This document shows positions 1-8,058 of a stretch of 64,000 nucleotides of DNA, piece by piece. Source of the stretch: Candidatus Bathyarchaeota archaeon (GTDB lineage: Archaea; Thermoproteota; Bathyarchaeia; Bathyarchaeales; Bathycorpusculaceae); contig JAOZHV010000029.1 of assembly GCA_026014725.1 (NCBI GenBank), positions 62,001-126,000 of the forward strand, written 5' to 3'. Position 1 is the stretch's first letter, and every line of letters begins with the position of its first letter. A model generated the notes under the pieces. It worked only from the letters and a program-made list of their open reading frames with translations, searched no databases and was not told the origin of the DNA. A program made the translations under genes and the position numbers.

Positions 1-615
1 CCAGTGGCAAGAAAAGCCGTGCAAACCGCCGACGTCGTTTGTGGCGCTCAAAGGAACCTAAACCTTTTTCGCATGGATATTAAAGGCAAACCTGTAGTTT
101 TGACAGCTAAAAATATGGACAAAGAATTAAAATCAGCTGTCGAATTAGCTAAAAAAGGCAAAAATGTGGTCTTGGTGTGCACTGGTGACCCGGGCTTTTC
201 GGGCTTACTCAAATCAGTTCTTGACAGGGACTTAATTAAAGCTGATGAAATAAACGTTGTTGCAGGTGTGAGTTCGCTGCAAGTGTGCGCTGCCCGTTTG
301 GGAATGTGTTGGGATAACGTACGCTTGTTTAGTTTCCATGAAGGCGCACCAGCCGAGAAAAAAGAGGAGTTGGCACTAACGGTTAAGGCTGGAGTAACCG
401 TTATGTTGCTGCCTGAACCAAAGGCGTTTTCTCCAAAAGAAATAGCCGAGTACTTAATCAGTGAAGGAATAGATAAAAAAACCAAAGTGTGGCTATGCGA
501 GAATTTAACGCTCACCAACGAACACATTTCCATGGGAACATTGGATTCTTTAGGCACTAAATCAGAGTCTTTGACTATAATGGTCATCAAACCAAACAGC
601 AAAGAAAAAAGTTGA
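1..615 (+). CDS. cbiE: Cobalt-precorrin-7 (C5)-methyltransferase, 5' truncated by window edge
   Basis: SAM-dependent tetrapyrrole methylase that methylates C5 of the corrin ring in the anaerobic cobalamin pathway. The visible part starts inside the N-terminal domain (ADVVCGAQRNL) and continues through the family's glycine-rich CTGDPGFSGLL segment and a VVAGVSSLQ motif. Family members begin about 15-20 residues earlier with a VGxGPG motif, so the true start lies upstream of the window; the GTG at position 4 is probably not the start. The gene ends 7 bases before cbiT, which acts on the same substrate (the two are fused as CobL in many aerobic-pathway organisms). The CbiE assignment rests on length, motif pattern and the CbiT neighbour. 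Confidence 0.9.
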   Translation, partial: PVARKAVQTADVVCGAQRNLNLFRMDIKGKPVVLTAKNMDKELKSAVELAKKGKNVVLVCTGDPGFSGLLKSVLDRDLIKADEINVVAGVSSLQVCAARLGMCWDNVRLFSFHEGAPAEKKEELALTVKAGVTVMLLPEPKAFSPKEIAEYLISEGIDKKTKVWLCENLTLTNEHISMGTLDSLGTKSESLTIMVIKPNSKEKS

Positions 616-622
616 AATAAAA

Positions 623-1240
623 ATGGCTAAAAAGTGGGTTTACAAGACACCTGGAATCCCAGACGATAGTTTCAATCAAAGCGAGGGAGTTCCAGGACCG
701 ACTAAAGAGGAAATCAGAGTTGTCACCATATCTAAAGCACGGTTGCGAGAAGGCGACGTTGTCATTGATGTTGGTTGTGGCACGGGCGGCTTGACGGTTG
801 AAGCCGCATTGCAGGTTTCTCCAAAAGGCAAAGTCTACGCCATCGATGAATATGAGACGGCAATTAAGTTAACTATGAGTAACGCGGAGAAGTTTGGCGT
901 TGAAAAAAACGTTATGGTTGTACGCGGTAGAGCGCCAGATGCCTTGCAAAATCTCCCTCGTGCTGATGCCATTATAATCGGCGGGAGTTCCTCTTTACGG
1001 GAAGTACTACGTACATCCAAAGACAAACTCAAATCCAATGGCAGAGTAGTTGTTAACGCAATCCTTTTGGAAACCGCAACAACCGCAATAGGTGAGCTAA
1101 AAAGGTTGGGTTTTGCAGATATCGATGTCACGCAACTTTTTGTTGCTAAAGGCAAACAAGTGACCAGTGGCACTATGATGATTGCGAGAAACCCCATCAC
1201 AATCATCTCAGCGACAAAACCGTCGGAGGAGGACAACTGA
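623..1240 (+). CDS. cbiT: Cobalt-precorrin-6B C15-methyltransferase (decarboxylating)
   Basis: 205-residue class I SAM methyltransferase that methylates C15 and removes the acetate carboxyl from C12 of the corrin ring. The Rossmann SAM motif VIDVGCGTGGLTVE lies near residue 50, followed by the acidic strand end AIDEYE. The N-terminal GIPDDSF and GVPGPTKEEIR are typical of archaeal CbiT. ATG start directly after cbiE; same operon and strand as the next four cobalamin genes. It ends one base before the likely TTG start of cbiL, which suggests translational coupling. Confidence 0.93.
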   Translation: MAKKWVYKTPGIPDDSFNQSEGVPGPTKEEIRVVTISKARLREGDVVIDVGCGTGGLTVEAALQVSPKGKVYAIDEYETAIKLTMSNAEKFGVEKNVMVVRGRAPDALQNLPRADAIIIGGSSSLREVLRTSKDKLKSNGRVVVNAILLETATTAIGELKRLGFADIDVTQLFVAKGKQVTSGTMMIARNPITIISATKPSEEDN

Positions 1241-1241
1241 T

Positions 1242-2012
1242 TTGGCTGGAACATTCATAGGTATCGGTGTTGGTCCTGGCGACCCTGAACTCATCACTTT
1301 AAAAGCAGCAAAAGCCCTCAAGTCAGCTGATGTTATCTGCGTGCCTAAATCTCATGCTTGCAAACCGAGCATGGCTCTTAGCATGATTAAACAAATCCTA
1401 AATGAGCGCAAGAACCCTGCGGAGATTCTTGAACTTGTCTTCCCCATGAGTAAAGATGAACTTAACAACCGCAGATTATGGGTAGAAAACGCAGCCACAG
1501 TAGCCTCAAAAGCAAAAAAAGGCGATGTCGCATTCATCACCTTAGGCGACCCCATGCTCTATAGCACGTTTCTTTACCTCTATGAATGCGTCAAAGAAAC
1601 TTATCCGGAAATTAAGTTGGAAATCATACCTGGCGTTACTTCTGTGACTGCAGCGGCAGCCAGTGCCCAATTGCCTTTGGCTGAGAAAGATGAGGTAGTT
1701 TCAATTATGCCCTCTGACCTTCGCCAAGCGCATATAGAAGAAACGGCTAAACATGCCGATACATTGGTGTTCATGAAATGTGCACACCGTATCAGGGATT
1801 TAATCCCCCTTCTGTTGAAGTCAGGCTTTACCAAAAACTCAACAATTGCTTTGGTTAAGCGATGCACATTGCCCGAAGAAAAAGTTCTCGTTGGCAAATT
1901 AGTCGATGTGGATGGTTGGGACATAATTGAGGACTACTTCTCAGTAGCCATCATCAAGAAAAGTCCAGTGCCAATTCACTGGAAAAAAAACGGAAACGGT
2001 GACAAAAAATGA
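1242..2012 (+). CDS. cbiL: Cobalt-factor II C20-methyltransferase
   Basis: 256-residue tetrapyrrole methylase that methylates C20 in the early anaerobic cobalamin pathway. The N-terminus (FIGIGVGPGDPELITLKAA) has the canonical VGxGPGDPELxT motif, and a GDPMLYSTF segment follows near residue 105. I chose the TTG at 1242 because GGAGGAGG lies at 1225-1232 and the family motif begins 4 residues later. A longer frame opening at 1182 would add 20 residues overlapping cbiT with no family similarity. The stop overlaps the ATG of cbiF by 4 bases. Confidence 0.92.
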   Translation: MAGTFIGIGVGPGDPELITLKAAKALKSADVICVPKSHACKPSMALSMIKQILNERKNPAEILELVFPMSKDELNNRRLWVENAATVASKAKKGDVAFITLGDPMLYSTFLYLYECVKETYPEIKLEIIPGVTSVTAAAASAQLPLAEKDEVVSIMPSDLRQAHIEETAKHADTLVFMKCAHRIRDLIPLLLKSGFTKNSTIALVKRCTLPEEKVLVGKLVDVDGWDIIEDYFSVAIIKKSPVPIHWKKNGNGDKK

Positions 2013-2785
2013 AAAAAGTTGTCTTCATCGGCGCAGGTCCTGGCGACCCAGAACTTATAACTCTCAAAGGAAAGAAATGGCTCGAGCAAGCTGACGTGGT
2101 CATCTACGCTGGGAGCTTACTAAACCCAGAGTACCTAAAATACTGCAAAAAAGGCGCCGAGCTATATGACAGCGCCAAAATGAGCCTACCAGAAGTCCAA
2201 AAAGTCATGGCTGAAGCCGTTAAGGCAGGCAAACTTGTTGCGCGAGTCCACGACGGCGACCCAAGCTTCTATGGTGCCATTCAGGAGCAGATGAGTTTTC
2301 TAGACAAGGAAGGTATTGAGTATTTTCGCATTCCTGGCGTAAGCTGCCTACAAGGAGGTGCCGCTACGTTGAATCGCGAGTTAACTCTGCCGAACATTTC
2401 CCAAACAGTCATAATTACTCGCCCAGAGGGAAGAACGCCAGTGCCAGAAGCTGAGAGCATCCAAAAACTTGCCGCTCACCAAGCCACAATGGTCATTTTT
2501 TTGGGCACCCCGCACATCGCTCGCGTGATTGAAGACCTCCAGAAGGGCGGTTACCCCAAAGATACACCCGTGCAAGTTGTGTATAAGGCTACGTGGCCAG
2601 AGCAAAAAATCGTCAAAGGCACACTTGCAGATATCGTTGAAAAAGTAAAGGCGGCAGGAATCACCGAGACAGCACTGATTTTCGTGGGCAGAGCGCTTGA
2701 CCCAAAAGAGTATGACTTATCCAAGCTTTATGACCCCAAATTCACCACGGGATTCCGTAAAGGCGAAGAATCAAATGTACGATAA
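2009..2785 (+). CDS. cbiF: Cobalt-precorrin-4 C11-methyltransferase
   Basis: 258-residue tetrapyrrole methylase. It starts KKVVFIGAGPGDPELITLKG and carries YAGSLLNPEYL, HDGDPSFYGAIQEQ and IPGVSCLQGGAA, the pattern of CbiF/CobM enzymes that methylate C11 before ring contraction. A GGTGA ribosome-binding site precedes the ATG within the end of cbiL, and the end overlaps the start of cbiG by 11 bases. The tight overlaps indicate one coupled operon. Confidence 0.94.
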   Translation: MKKVVFIGAGPGDPELITLKGKKWLEQADVVIYAGSLLNPEYLKYCKKGAELYDSAKMSLPEVQKVMAEAVKAGKLVARVHDGDPSFYGAIQEQMSFLDKEGIEYFRIPGVSCLQGGAATLNRELTLPNISQTVIITRPEGRTPVPEAESIQKLAAHQATMVIFLGTPHIARVIEDLQKGGYPKDTPVQVVYKATWPEQKIVKGTLADIVEKVKAAGITETALIFVGRALDPKEYDLSKLYDPKFTTGFRKGEESNVR

Positions 2786-3860
2786 AGGCATCGCCATAAT
2801 TACAATCACGAGGCGGGGTGTAGAAACCGCACTGAAAATTAAAAGAGCCCTCGACAAGGCAGGCTTGAATTCCACAGTTTATGCTCCGAAAAAGTATAAT
2901 CAAAATGGCGTTATGCCCTTTGAAAAGAAAATACCTCAGGTCATCAAGGACACTTACAACGCGGTGGACGCTATAGTCGGCGTTATGGCGACAGGTATCA
3001 CAATCCGCGCAGTCGCACCCTACCTTGAAAGCAAACTAACTGACCCTGCCGTCATAGGTGTTGATGTCGCTGGAAAATTTGTTATCAGTTTGCTCTCGGG
3101 GCACTATGGCGGCGCAAACGCGTTAACCAAACTAATCGCCGATGGCATAGGCGCAACAGCAGTGATAACCACGGCGTCTGATGTGATTGGAAGGCAGAGC
3201 GTTGATGAACTAGCAAAAACGTTGCATCTAACAATCCAAAATCCAAAGAGCCTTGCCGCTGTTAACTCTGCCATCGTTGATGGCGGACGAGTAGTTCTTG
3301 TTTTAACGGGAGATGTTAAAGTCCCAACCACTTTAATTAGTAGTTATGAAGTCAAAAAGGCTAAAAATGGCGTGCAAGCGCTAAAAATCGTTAACGACTA
3401 TGATGCAGGAGTAATAGTCACACGTGAACCTTTGGCGATTAAAAAGTTCGCAAAGCCAATCACAATACTAAAAACCAAGGACATCGTTGTGGGGTTGGGC
3501 GCAAGAAAAGACGCAAGCGCAGACAGCATCATCGAAGCAGTTGATATTGCTCTGGAGAAGGTTCACATTTCACTTGCCACAGTTAACCGCTTTGCAACCG
3601 TCGATATTAAACGTAACTCGCCAGCAATGATACAAGCCGCAGAACGATTAGGCGCACCGCTTGAGTTCTTAAGTGTCGATGAACTGCGACTAGTGAAACA
3701 CAAGGATTTGTCGCCTGACTCAGAGATGGTTGAGAAAAAAATCGGCGTCGGAGGGGTATGTGAACGTGCAGCTTTAAAGATAGCGGGAGAGAACGCAAAA
3801 TTAATACTGAAAAAAACCAAACTAAACGGCGTCACAGTTGCGATAGCCGAGGCAGAATAA
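2775..3860 (+). CDS. cbiG: Cobalt-precorrin-5A hydrolase
   Basis: 361-residue CbiG, which opens the lactone of cobalt-precorrin-5A and releases acetaldehyde from the C20 position. The N-terminal part carries VGVMATGITIRAVAPYL and LLSGHYGGANALT, and the C-terminal domain starts about IVVGLGARKDAS and ends GVTVAIAEAE. The ATG at 2775 puts the family N-terminus (GIAIITITRRG) in place; an upstream in-frame ATG at 2697 would add 26 residues overlapping cbiF. The C-terminus is intact, so the unusual arrangement with cbiH at 3857-3860 is not explained by an obvious frameshift inside cbiG. Confidence 0.93.
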   Translation: MYDKGIAIITITRRGVETALKIKRALDKAGLNSTVYAPKKYNQNGVMPFEKKIPQVIKDTYNAVDAIVGVMATGITIRAVAPYLESKLTDPAVIGVDVAGKFVISLLSGHYGGANALTKLIADGIGATAVITTASDVIGRQSVDELAKTLHLTIQNPKSLAAVNSAIVDGGRVVLVLTGDVKVPTTLISSYEVKKAKNGVQALKIVNDYDAGVIVTREPLAIKKFAKPITILKTKDIVVGLGARKDASADSIIEAVDIALEKVHISLATVNRFATVDIKRNSPAMIQAAERLGAPLEFLSVDELRLVKHKDLSPDSEMVEKKIGVGGVCERAALKIAGENAKLILKKTKLNGVTVAIAEAE

Positions 3861-4588
3861 GCGTCGTCGGCATAGGACCCGGCAGCCTTGAACACCTAAC
3901 GCCTAAAGCTAGAAAAGAGATTGAAGAAGCAGACGTTGTAGTAGGTTACGGAACCTACATTAAATTAATCCAATCCCTAATCCGCCATGACGCCGAAGTG
4001 CTCTCTGGAACCATGGGCAAAGAAGTGGAACGCGCAAAAATTGCAGTCTCAAAAGCCCTAGAAGGCAAGCGCGTGGTTATGGTAAGTAGCGGTGACCCAG
4101 GCGTCTACGGCATGGCAGGCGTAGTCTTGGAAGCTGCCGCACAAGAAAAAACACACATACCTATCGAGATTGTTCCAGGAGTTACCGCGGCTACAGCTGC
4201 AGCCTCAATACTCGGCGCACCTCTGATTAGTGACTTTGCAATAATAAGTCTCAGTGACTTGTTGACACCTTGGGAGAAGATTAAGCGCCGACTCGAAGCT
4301 GCAGCGGTAGCAGACTTTTCAATCGTTCTCTATAACCCGCAAAGCCAAGGGCGCATCGAACCTTTGACAAAAGCTTACGAAATAATGCTCAAACATATTA
4401 AGCCTGACACGCCCGTGGGTATTGTTCGGCAGGTTGGGCGCGAAGGGGAGACGGTAACCATAACAACGCTCAGGGAAATGCTGAACGCACAAATTGATAT
4501 GGTGACAACAATTGTTGTCGGGAACTCCGCAACTAAAGTCATTAACGGCAAGATGGTTACGTCAAGAGGCTATGACCTCAAAGAATAA
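3857..4588 (+). CDS. cbiH: Cobalt-precorrin-3B (factor III) C17-methyltransferase, no canonical start codon
   Basis: Tetrapyrrole methylase that methylates C17 and drives ring contraction. The frame reads ISVVGIGPGSLEHLTPKA, then VVVGYGTYIKLI, SSGDPGVYGMAG and VPGVTAATAAAS, all expected of a full CbiH of about 243 residues. No ATG, GTG or TTG lies between the in-frame upstream stop at 3761 and this family N-terminus. The first usable codon is ATA at 3857, which overlaps the cbiG stop (ATAA), with GAGG at 3849-3852. An ATG at 3998 would delete the SAM-binding N-terminus. Initiation at ATA, a -1 slip on the A7 run at 3810-3816 giving a CbiG-CbiH fusion, or a sequence error are all possible. Confidence 0.85.
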   Translation: MSVVGIGPGSLEHLTPKARKEIEEADVVVGYGTYIKLIQSLIRHDAEVLSGTMGKEVERAKIAVSKALEGKRVVMVSSGDPGVYGMAGVVLEAAAQEKTHIPIEIVPGVTAATAAASILGAPLISDFAIISLSDLLTPWEKIKRRLEAAAVADFSIVLYNPQSQGRIEPLTKAYEIMLKHIKPDTPVGIVRQVGREGETVTITTLREMLNAQIDMVTTIVVGNSATKVINGKMVTSRGYDLKE

Positions 4589-4600
4589 CCTTTTCAGCTT

Positions 4601-5308
4601 TTAGAGGACTCCAAAAAGTAATGCTACTGCCATTGCCAACAAAATCGCTCCGCTAATTTTAGGGATATATTTCTCGTAGCGGGCGATTCGGTTTTTCACG
4701 TGTTCGTACATTTTCACGCCCAAAAGAGTTACGCCTATAAGCCCAACAGCCACCGCTAAGCCATACGAAACCATCAACAAAAGCGGGCTGATGCCTCCGA
4801 CAGCTAAAGCCAACAATGCAAATTCTTCCTCGTGCGCAAAGCCTAAAACAAAAGCGCAACTCGCAAGTTTCCACAACGACATGTTTAACCTTTTAGGGTG
4901 CAGATGCTCATGTGTATGGAAGCCTTCTTCTTTGTGTTCATGTTCATGAGTATGAGTTAGGTCGGTGGCGTTGTCATGGAAGTGCCCATGTTGCTCATCT
5001 AAATCCGAATGAACTTTTTCTGTAAACAACTTTATTGCCAGTATAACCAACACCACGACGGCTATGTAGGTTAAGATTGGGCTGGAAAAATCATAGAATG
5101 CGCTCACTAACACGTAGATTAAAACCACCATAATGGATGAAAAAAAATGTGCCGCCGAAATGATGCCTGAACTCACAAACGCGTAGAAAGTAGGTCGCGT
5201 AGTTTTAGCTGAATAAAGCAGCGCCAAAGGCCAGCCGTGTCCAGGTTCTAAGCCATGTAACAAACCGATGACGACTACACCTATGATGGATGCGTCTATG
5301 GCACTCAT
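4601..5308 (-). CDS. NicO/RcnA-type nickel-cobalt transporter with His-rich loop
   Basis: 235-residue integral membrane protein with about six hydrophobic segments. The first helix carries the HGLEPGHGW metal-site signature of the NicO/HoxN-related superfamily, and a second motif (FAHEEEFALL) follows near residue 160. Between them lies a long loop very rich in His (about residues 105-140, with HGHFH and HTHEHEH runs), as in RcnA-like Ni/Co exporters and some importers. It sits 3 bases downstream of cbiO in the cobalt transporter block, so cobalt or nickel is the likely substrate; direction of transport cannot be read from sequence. It converges on cbiH. Confidence 0.82.
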   Translation of the reverse strand: MSAIDASIIGVVVIGLLHGLEPGHGWPLALLYSAKTTRPTFYAFVSSGIISAAHFFSSIMVVLIYVLVSAFYDFSSPILTYIAVVVLVILAIKLFTEKVHSDLDEQHGHFHDNATDLTHTHEHEHKEEGFHTHEHLHPKRLNMSLWKLASCAFVLGFAHEEEFALLALAVGGISPLLLMVSYGLAVAVGLIGVTLLGVKMYEHVKNRIARYEKYIPKISGAILLAMAVALLFGVL

Positions 5309-5311
5309 TGT

Positions 5312-6154
5312 TCAACCGTTCCTCAGTAGGCGCAGAATTTCTTTTCTAGCTTCACCGATTGTAAGGGGCAGTTTCTCTTCTACAGGTAGACCGTCCTCTT
5401 TCTTTAGTACTTCGAAAAGATGTGTCAACCTCGGCGCGCGCAAGTTCACTTTGCGGATGAGCTCTGTGTCTGAAAATATGTCTTTAGGTGCTCCTTCCGA
5501 AACAAGTTTACCTTTATTGAGAATATAGAGTTTGTTGGCAAACAATGGTACCATGTCAACATCATGGGTTGCTAACAACAGAGTTATGCCTTTTTCCCTG
5601 TTCAACTTTAAAAGCAAATGCAAAATTTCGCTGGTGGCTCGCGGGTCAAGATTAGATGTAGGTTCATCCATGATTATAACTTCAGGTTGCATGGCCAATA
5701 CGCCTGCAAGCGCAACCCGTTTTTTTTGCCCCAGACTCAAGAAATGAGGTGGCTTCTCCTTCGATTCAATCATGCCAACGGTTTCTAACGCTTCATCAAC
5801 TATTTTTTTTACCTGCTCTGCTGATTGCCCAAGATTTAATGGTCCAAAAGCCACATCTTGCTTTACTGTGGGTGCGAAGAGCTGGTCGTTTGGGTCTTGA
5901 AAGACAAAGCCCACTCGTCGTCTAAGTTCAAGTAAGGCTTTCCCACTGTACTCTAAGGGTTTATCTTCAAAGTAAATTTTACCTGAGGTGGGTTTAAGAA
6001 TTCCGTTTAAATGGTTCAGAAGCGTTGTTTTTCCCGACCCGTTTGTGCCCAGTAGAGCGATTCGGTCACCTCTATCGAAGCCTAACGAAACATTATCCAA
6101 AGCTACTGTTCCATCTGAATATTGATATACGAGGTTCTCTACTCTAAACAACAT
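5312..6154 (-). CDS. cbiO: Cobalt ECF transporter ATPase
   Basis: 280-residue ABC ATPase of the energy-coupling-factor cobalt transporter CbiMNQO. It has a Walker A (GTNGSGKTT), Q-loop FVFQDPNDQLF typical of CbiO/EcfA, signature LSLGQKKRVALAG, Walker B VIIMDEPTSNLD and a switch His in LLATHDVD. I prefer the ATG at 6154 with GGAG upstream; a TTG at 6172 would add six residues overlapping cbiQ. Gene order is cbiM-cbiN-cbiQ-cbiO, the usual order for this transporter. Confidence 0.93.
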   Translation of the reverse strand: MLFRVENLVYQYSDGTVALDNVSLGFDRGDRIALLGTNGSGKTTLLNHLNGILKPTSGKIYFEDKPLEYSGKALLELRRRVGFVFQDPNDQLFAPTVKQDVAFGPLNLGQSAEQVKKIVDEALETVGMIESKEKPPHFLSLGQKKRVALAGVLAMQPEVIIMDEPTSNLDPRATSEILHLLLKLNREKGITLLLATHDVDMVPLFANKLYILNKGKLVSEGAPKDIFSDTELIRKVNLRAPRLTHLFEVLKKEDGLPVEEKLPLTIGEARKEILRLLRNG

Positions 6155-6158
6155 ATTG

Positions 6159-6959
6159 CTATATGACTCCAATGTTTAAGGTTAAAAATATTGTAGCTAC
6201 AAGACAGATTTCAAACAGTAATATCGCTGCAAGCATCGTTTTTCTTGGCTTGGGGATGTCTTCGAGAACACGTATTTCGCCATCGTAGCCTCTTGCGCTC
6301 ATGGCAATAAAGGTGCGTTCTCCCTGCTCAAGTGTTCTTATGAACAGGTTGCCTGCGAGTAATGCTAAACCGCGGATTTTCTTCATCCAACCGCCTGCGC
6401 CAAGTCGGAGTTTTTGCGCAATAGTCATTTGCTCTGTGACCTCTAAGAATACAAATATGTAGCGGTAGACTAGCATCGCCAGCTCCACTAATACTTTTGG
6501 AACATGAGCACGCCGCAGGATTAAACCAAGGTCTGTTATGTTTGTGGTTAAGACTAAGAAGAATAAGCAAGAAAGGGCGCCTTCAACTCTGCAGAAGGTG
6601 TTGATGCTAAGGATTATACCTTCTGCTTTAAAGAGAGATAGGGTGAACCATAGAAAAGGTATCTCAACCATAGATTCACCGTTTCCCCAGAACAGAGCTA
6701 ACAAGAGGCACGTTAAAACAAGCATGAATGTTGGATACGCAAGCAGATGAAGGTAAAAACGGGCTTTTACTTTCACGAAGCCCAACAGCATCGTAGTGGT
6801 TAAGGCAAAAACGAAGAGGGGCACAACGATTGATTGAGCACAAACAGTAACTACTAATGTGGCAAGAGCAAAAAAAGCCTTGGTTATCGGGCTACATTTT
6901 GCAAGTTTGTTTGTGTATGCGTACCTGTCGATTTGCGCATAGAAGTCACTGTGAGACAT
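6159..6959 (-). CDS. cbiQ: Cobalt ECF transporter transmembrane subunit
   Basis: 266-residue EcfT-family protein. Hydrophobic helices occupy roughly residues 25-135 and 235-260. The cytoplasmic coupling-helix region holds the two short Ala-Arg-Gly style motifs of EcfT, seen here as KLRLGAGG and MSARGYDGEI, which contact the ATPase. It begins MSHSDFYAQIDRYAYTN, typical of CbiQ. It lies between cbiN (24 bases upstream) and cbiO (short overlap/adjacent) and belongs to the same cobalt uptake operon. Confidence 0.92.
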   Translation of the reverse strand: MSHSDFYAQIDRYAYTNKLAKCSPITKAFFALATLVVTVCAQSIVVPLFVFALTTTMLLGFVKVKARFYLHLLAYPTFMLVLTCLLLALFWGNGESMVEIPFLWFTLSLFKAEGIILSINTFCRVEGALSCLFFLVLTTNITDLGLILRRAHVPKVLVELAMLVYRYIFVFLEVTEQMTIAQKLRLGAGGWMKKIRGLALLAGNLFIRTLEQGERTFIAMSARGYDGEIRVLEDIPKPRKTMLAAILLFEICLVATIFLTLNIGVI

Positions 6960-6983
6960 CCGACTTTTTCAACCAACTACTCA

Positions 6984-7274
6984 CTACGTAGTGCTCTTTA
7001 TTTCTTTTTTCGCTCGTTTTCCCCGTTCATAGCCCACGAAGTAGCCGATGATTACAGCTCCGATGGCTGCTTGCAAAGCAAACAGTAAACTTTCAATCTC
7101 GCCGCTTGGCGGCTCCCAAATGGGGCTAAACCATGGTTCGTATCCTGTATCAGAAATTGCGTCTTCAGCGCCGGCGTCCGCTCCACCAAACTCTGCGTTT
7201 GGCAAAAGAAGCAAGGGTGCCGCAAAGAGCACCACTACGATGGCTATTAGTACAATGTAGTATTTGCTTTTCAT
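6984..7274 (-). CDS. cbiN: Cobalt transport accessory protein
   Basis: 96-residue protein with one N-terminal and one C-terminal transmembrane helix separated by an exposed loop containing [11 protein letters not shown] and [24 protein letters not shown]. This is the CbiN signature; CbiN associates with CbiM and is needed for cobalt loading. The ATG overlaps the cbiM stop by 4 bases, implying coupled translation. Confidence 0.93.
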   Translation of the reverse strand: MKSKYYIVLIAIVVVLFAAPLLLLPNAEFGGADAGAEDAISDTGYEPWFSPIWEPPSGEIESLLFALQAAIGAVIIGYFVGYERGKRAKKEIKSTT

Positions 7275-7960
7275 TGCATGCCCTCCGTTGCTCCTGTTCC
7301 AGGTAACTTTATCACTTTCAAAGCAGCCAACAGTTGACCTTTGTACTTAGCTAAGAAGTCAAAGAGTATAACTGCCAGTATACCTTCGCCAATCGCCAAT
7401 GGAATCTGAGTGATAGCAAAGATGCTGCCGAATTTCAGGAAAGCATCAAAGAATCCAGCGGCCGTTGGAAACGCTACAGCCAGTTGAACTGAGGTAGTGA
7501 CATAAGTGAACAGGTCGCCTAATGTTGCAGCAAGAAATATTCCAACTGGTCTTGGAAGATTTGCTTTCTTACAAACTACCCATATACCATATGCCAAAAA
7601 GGGTCCTGCAATACCCATTGAGAAAACGTTGGCTCCAAGAGTAGTTAAGCCTCCATGTGCTAAAAGTAAGGCTTGAAAAACAAGTACAATTAATGAAAGT
7701 ACAGAAGTTATTCCTGGCCCCACGATTACTGCGGATAAGCCTGCGCCAGTTGGGTGAGAACAACTTCCAGTTACAGATGGCAGTTTTAAGGCAGAGAGAA
7801 CAAATATGAATGCGCCCATGAGGGCAAGCAGAGGTTTTGATTCAGGGATTTTTTTAGTGACCTTGGTTAAACGGTAAACTCCATATGCCACGATAGGTAT
7901 TGCAATTATAAACCAAATTTCCCACCAAGGATGCGGCAGAAAGCCTTCCATTATATGCAT
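7271..7960 (-). CDS. cbiM: Cobalt ECF transporter substrate-binding membrane subunit
   Basis: 229-residue S-component for Co2+. It begins [13 protein letters not shown]: the N-terminal Met-His-Ile-Met is the conserved metal-binding N-terminus of CbiM, in which the amino group and His residues coordinate cobalt. The [20 protein letters not shown] segment near residue 65 is also diagnostic. First gene of the cbiMNQO unit. Upstream is a TATA box at 8001-8010 flanked by the shared motif annotated at 7988-8042. Confidence 0.95.
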   Translation of the reverse strand: MHIMEGFLPHPWWEIWFIIAIPIVAYGVYRLTKVTKKIPESKPLLALMGAFIFVLSALKLPSVTGSCSHPTGAGLSAVIVGPGITSVLSLIVLVFQALLLAHGGLTTLGANVFSMGIAGPFLAYGIWVVCKKANLPRPVGIFLAATLGDLFTYVTTSVQLAVAFPTAAGFFDAFLKFGSIFAITQIPLAIGEGILAVILFDFLAKYKGQLLAALKVIKLPGTGATEGMQ

Positions 7961-7987
7961 TTGTTTCCTTTACCCCTTTGCTGGATA

Positions 7988-8042
7988 ATCCAACCTGTTA
8001 ACTTATAAATATTCGTTTAACTAAGGTTAAGCTTAGGTTGAA
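7988..8042 (-). promoter_or_regulatory. cbiM promoter with candidate cobalamin operator (copy 1)
   Basis: On the minus strand the TATA box ATTTATAAGT (8010-8001) should start transcription near 7981. It is framed by near-inverted arms: TTCAACCT at 8042-8035 and AGGTTGGAT at 7996-7988. Between them are TTAAC and GTTAAAC elements. The same ordered set (TCAACC, TTAAC, TTAAAC, TATA, AGGTYGGAT) with almost the same spacing recurs in front of btuF at 11519-11571. Shared elements covering both sides of the TATA box are what a repressor site would look like. Confidence 0.6.
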
Positions 8043-8058
8043 TTGCAATTTAGGTAAT

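Noticed and set aside
7961-8058. Cobalamin riboswitch upstream of cbiM
   Set aside because: The leader before cbiM is only about 20 bases after the predicted start and carries no B12-box-like sequence.
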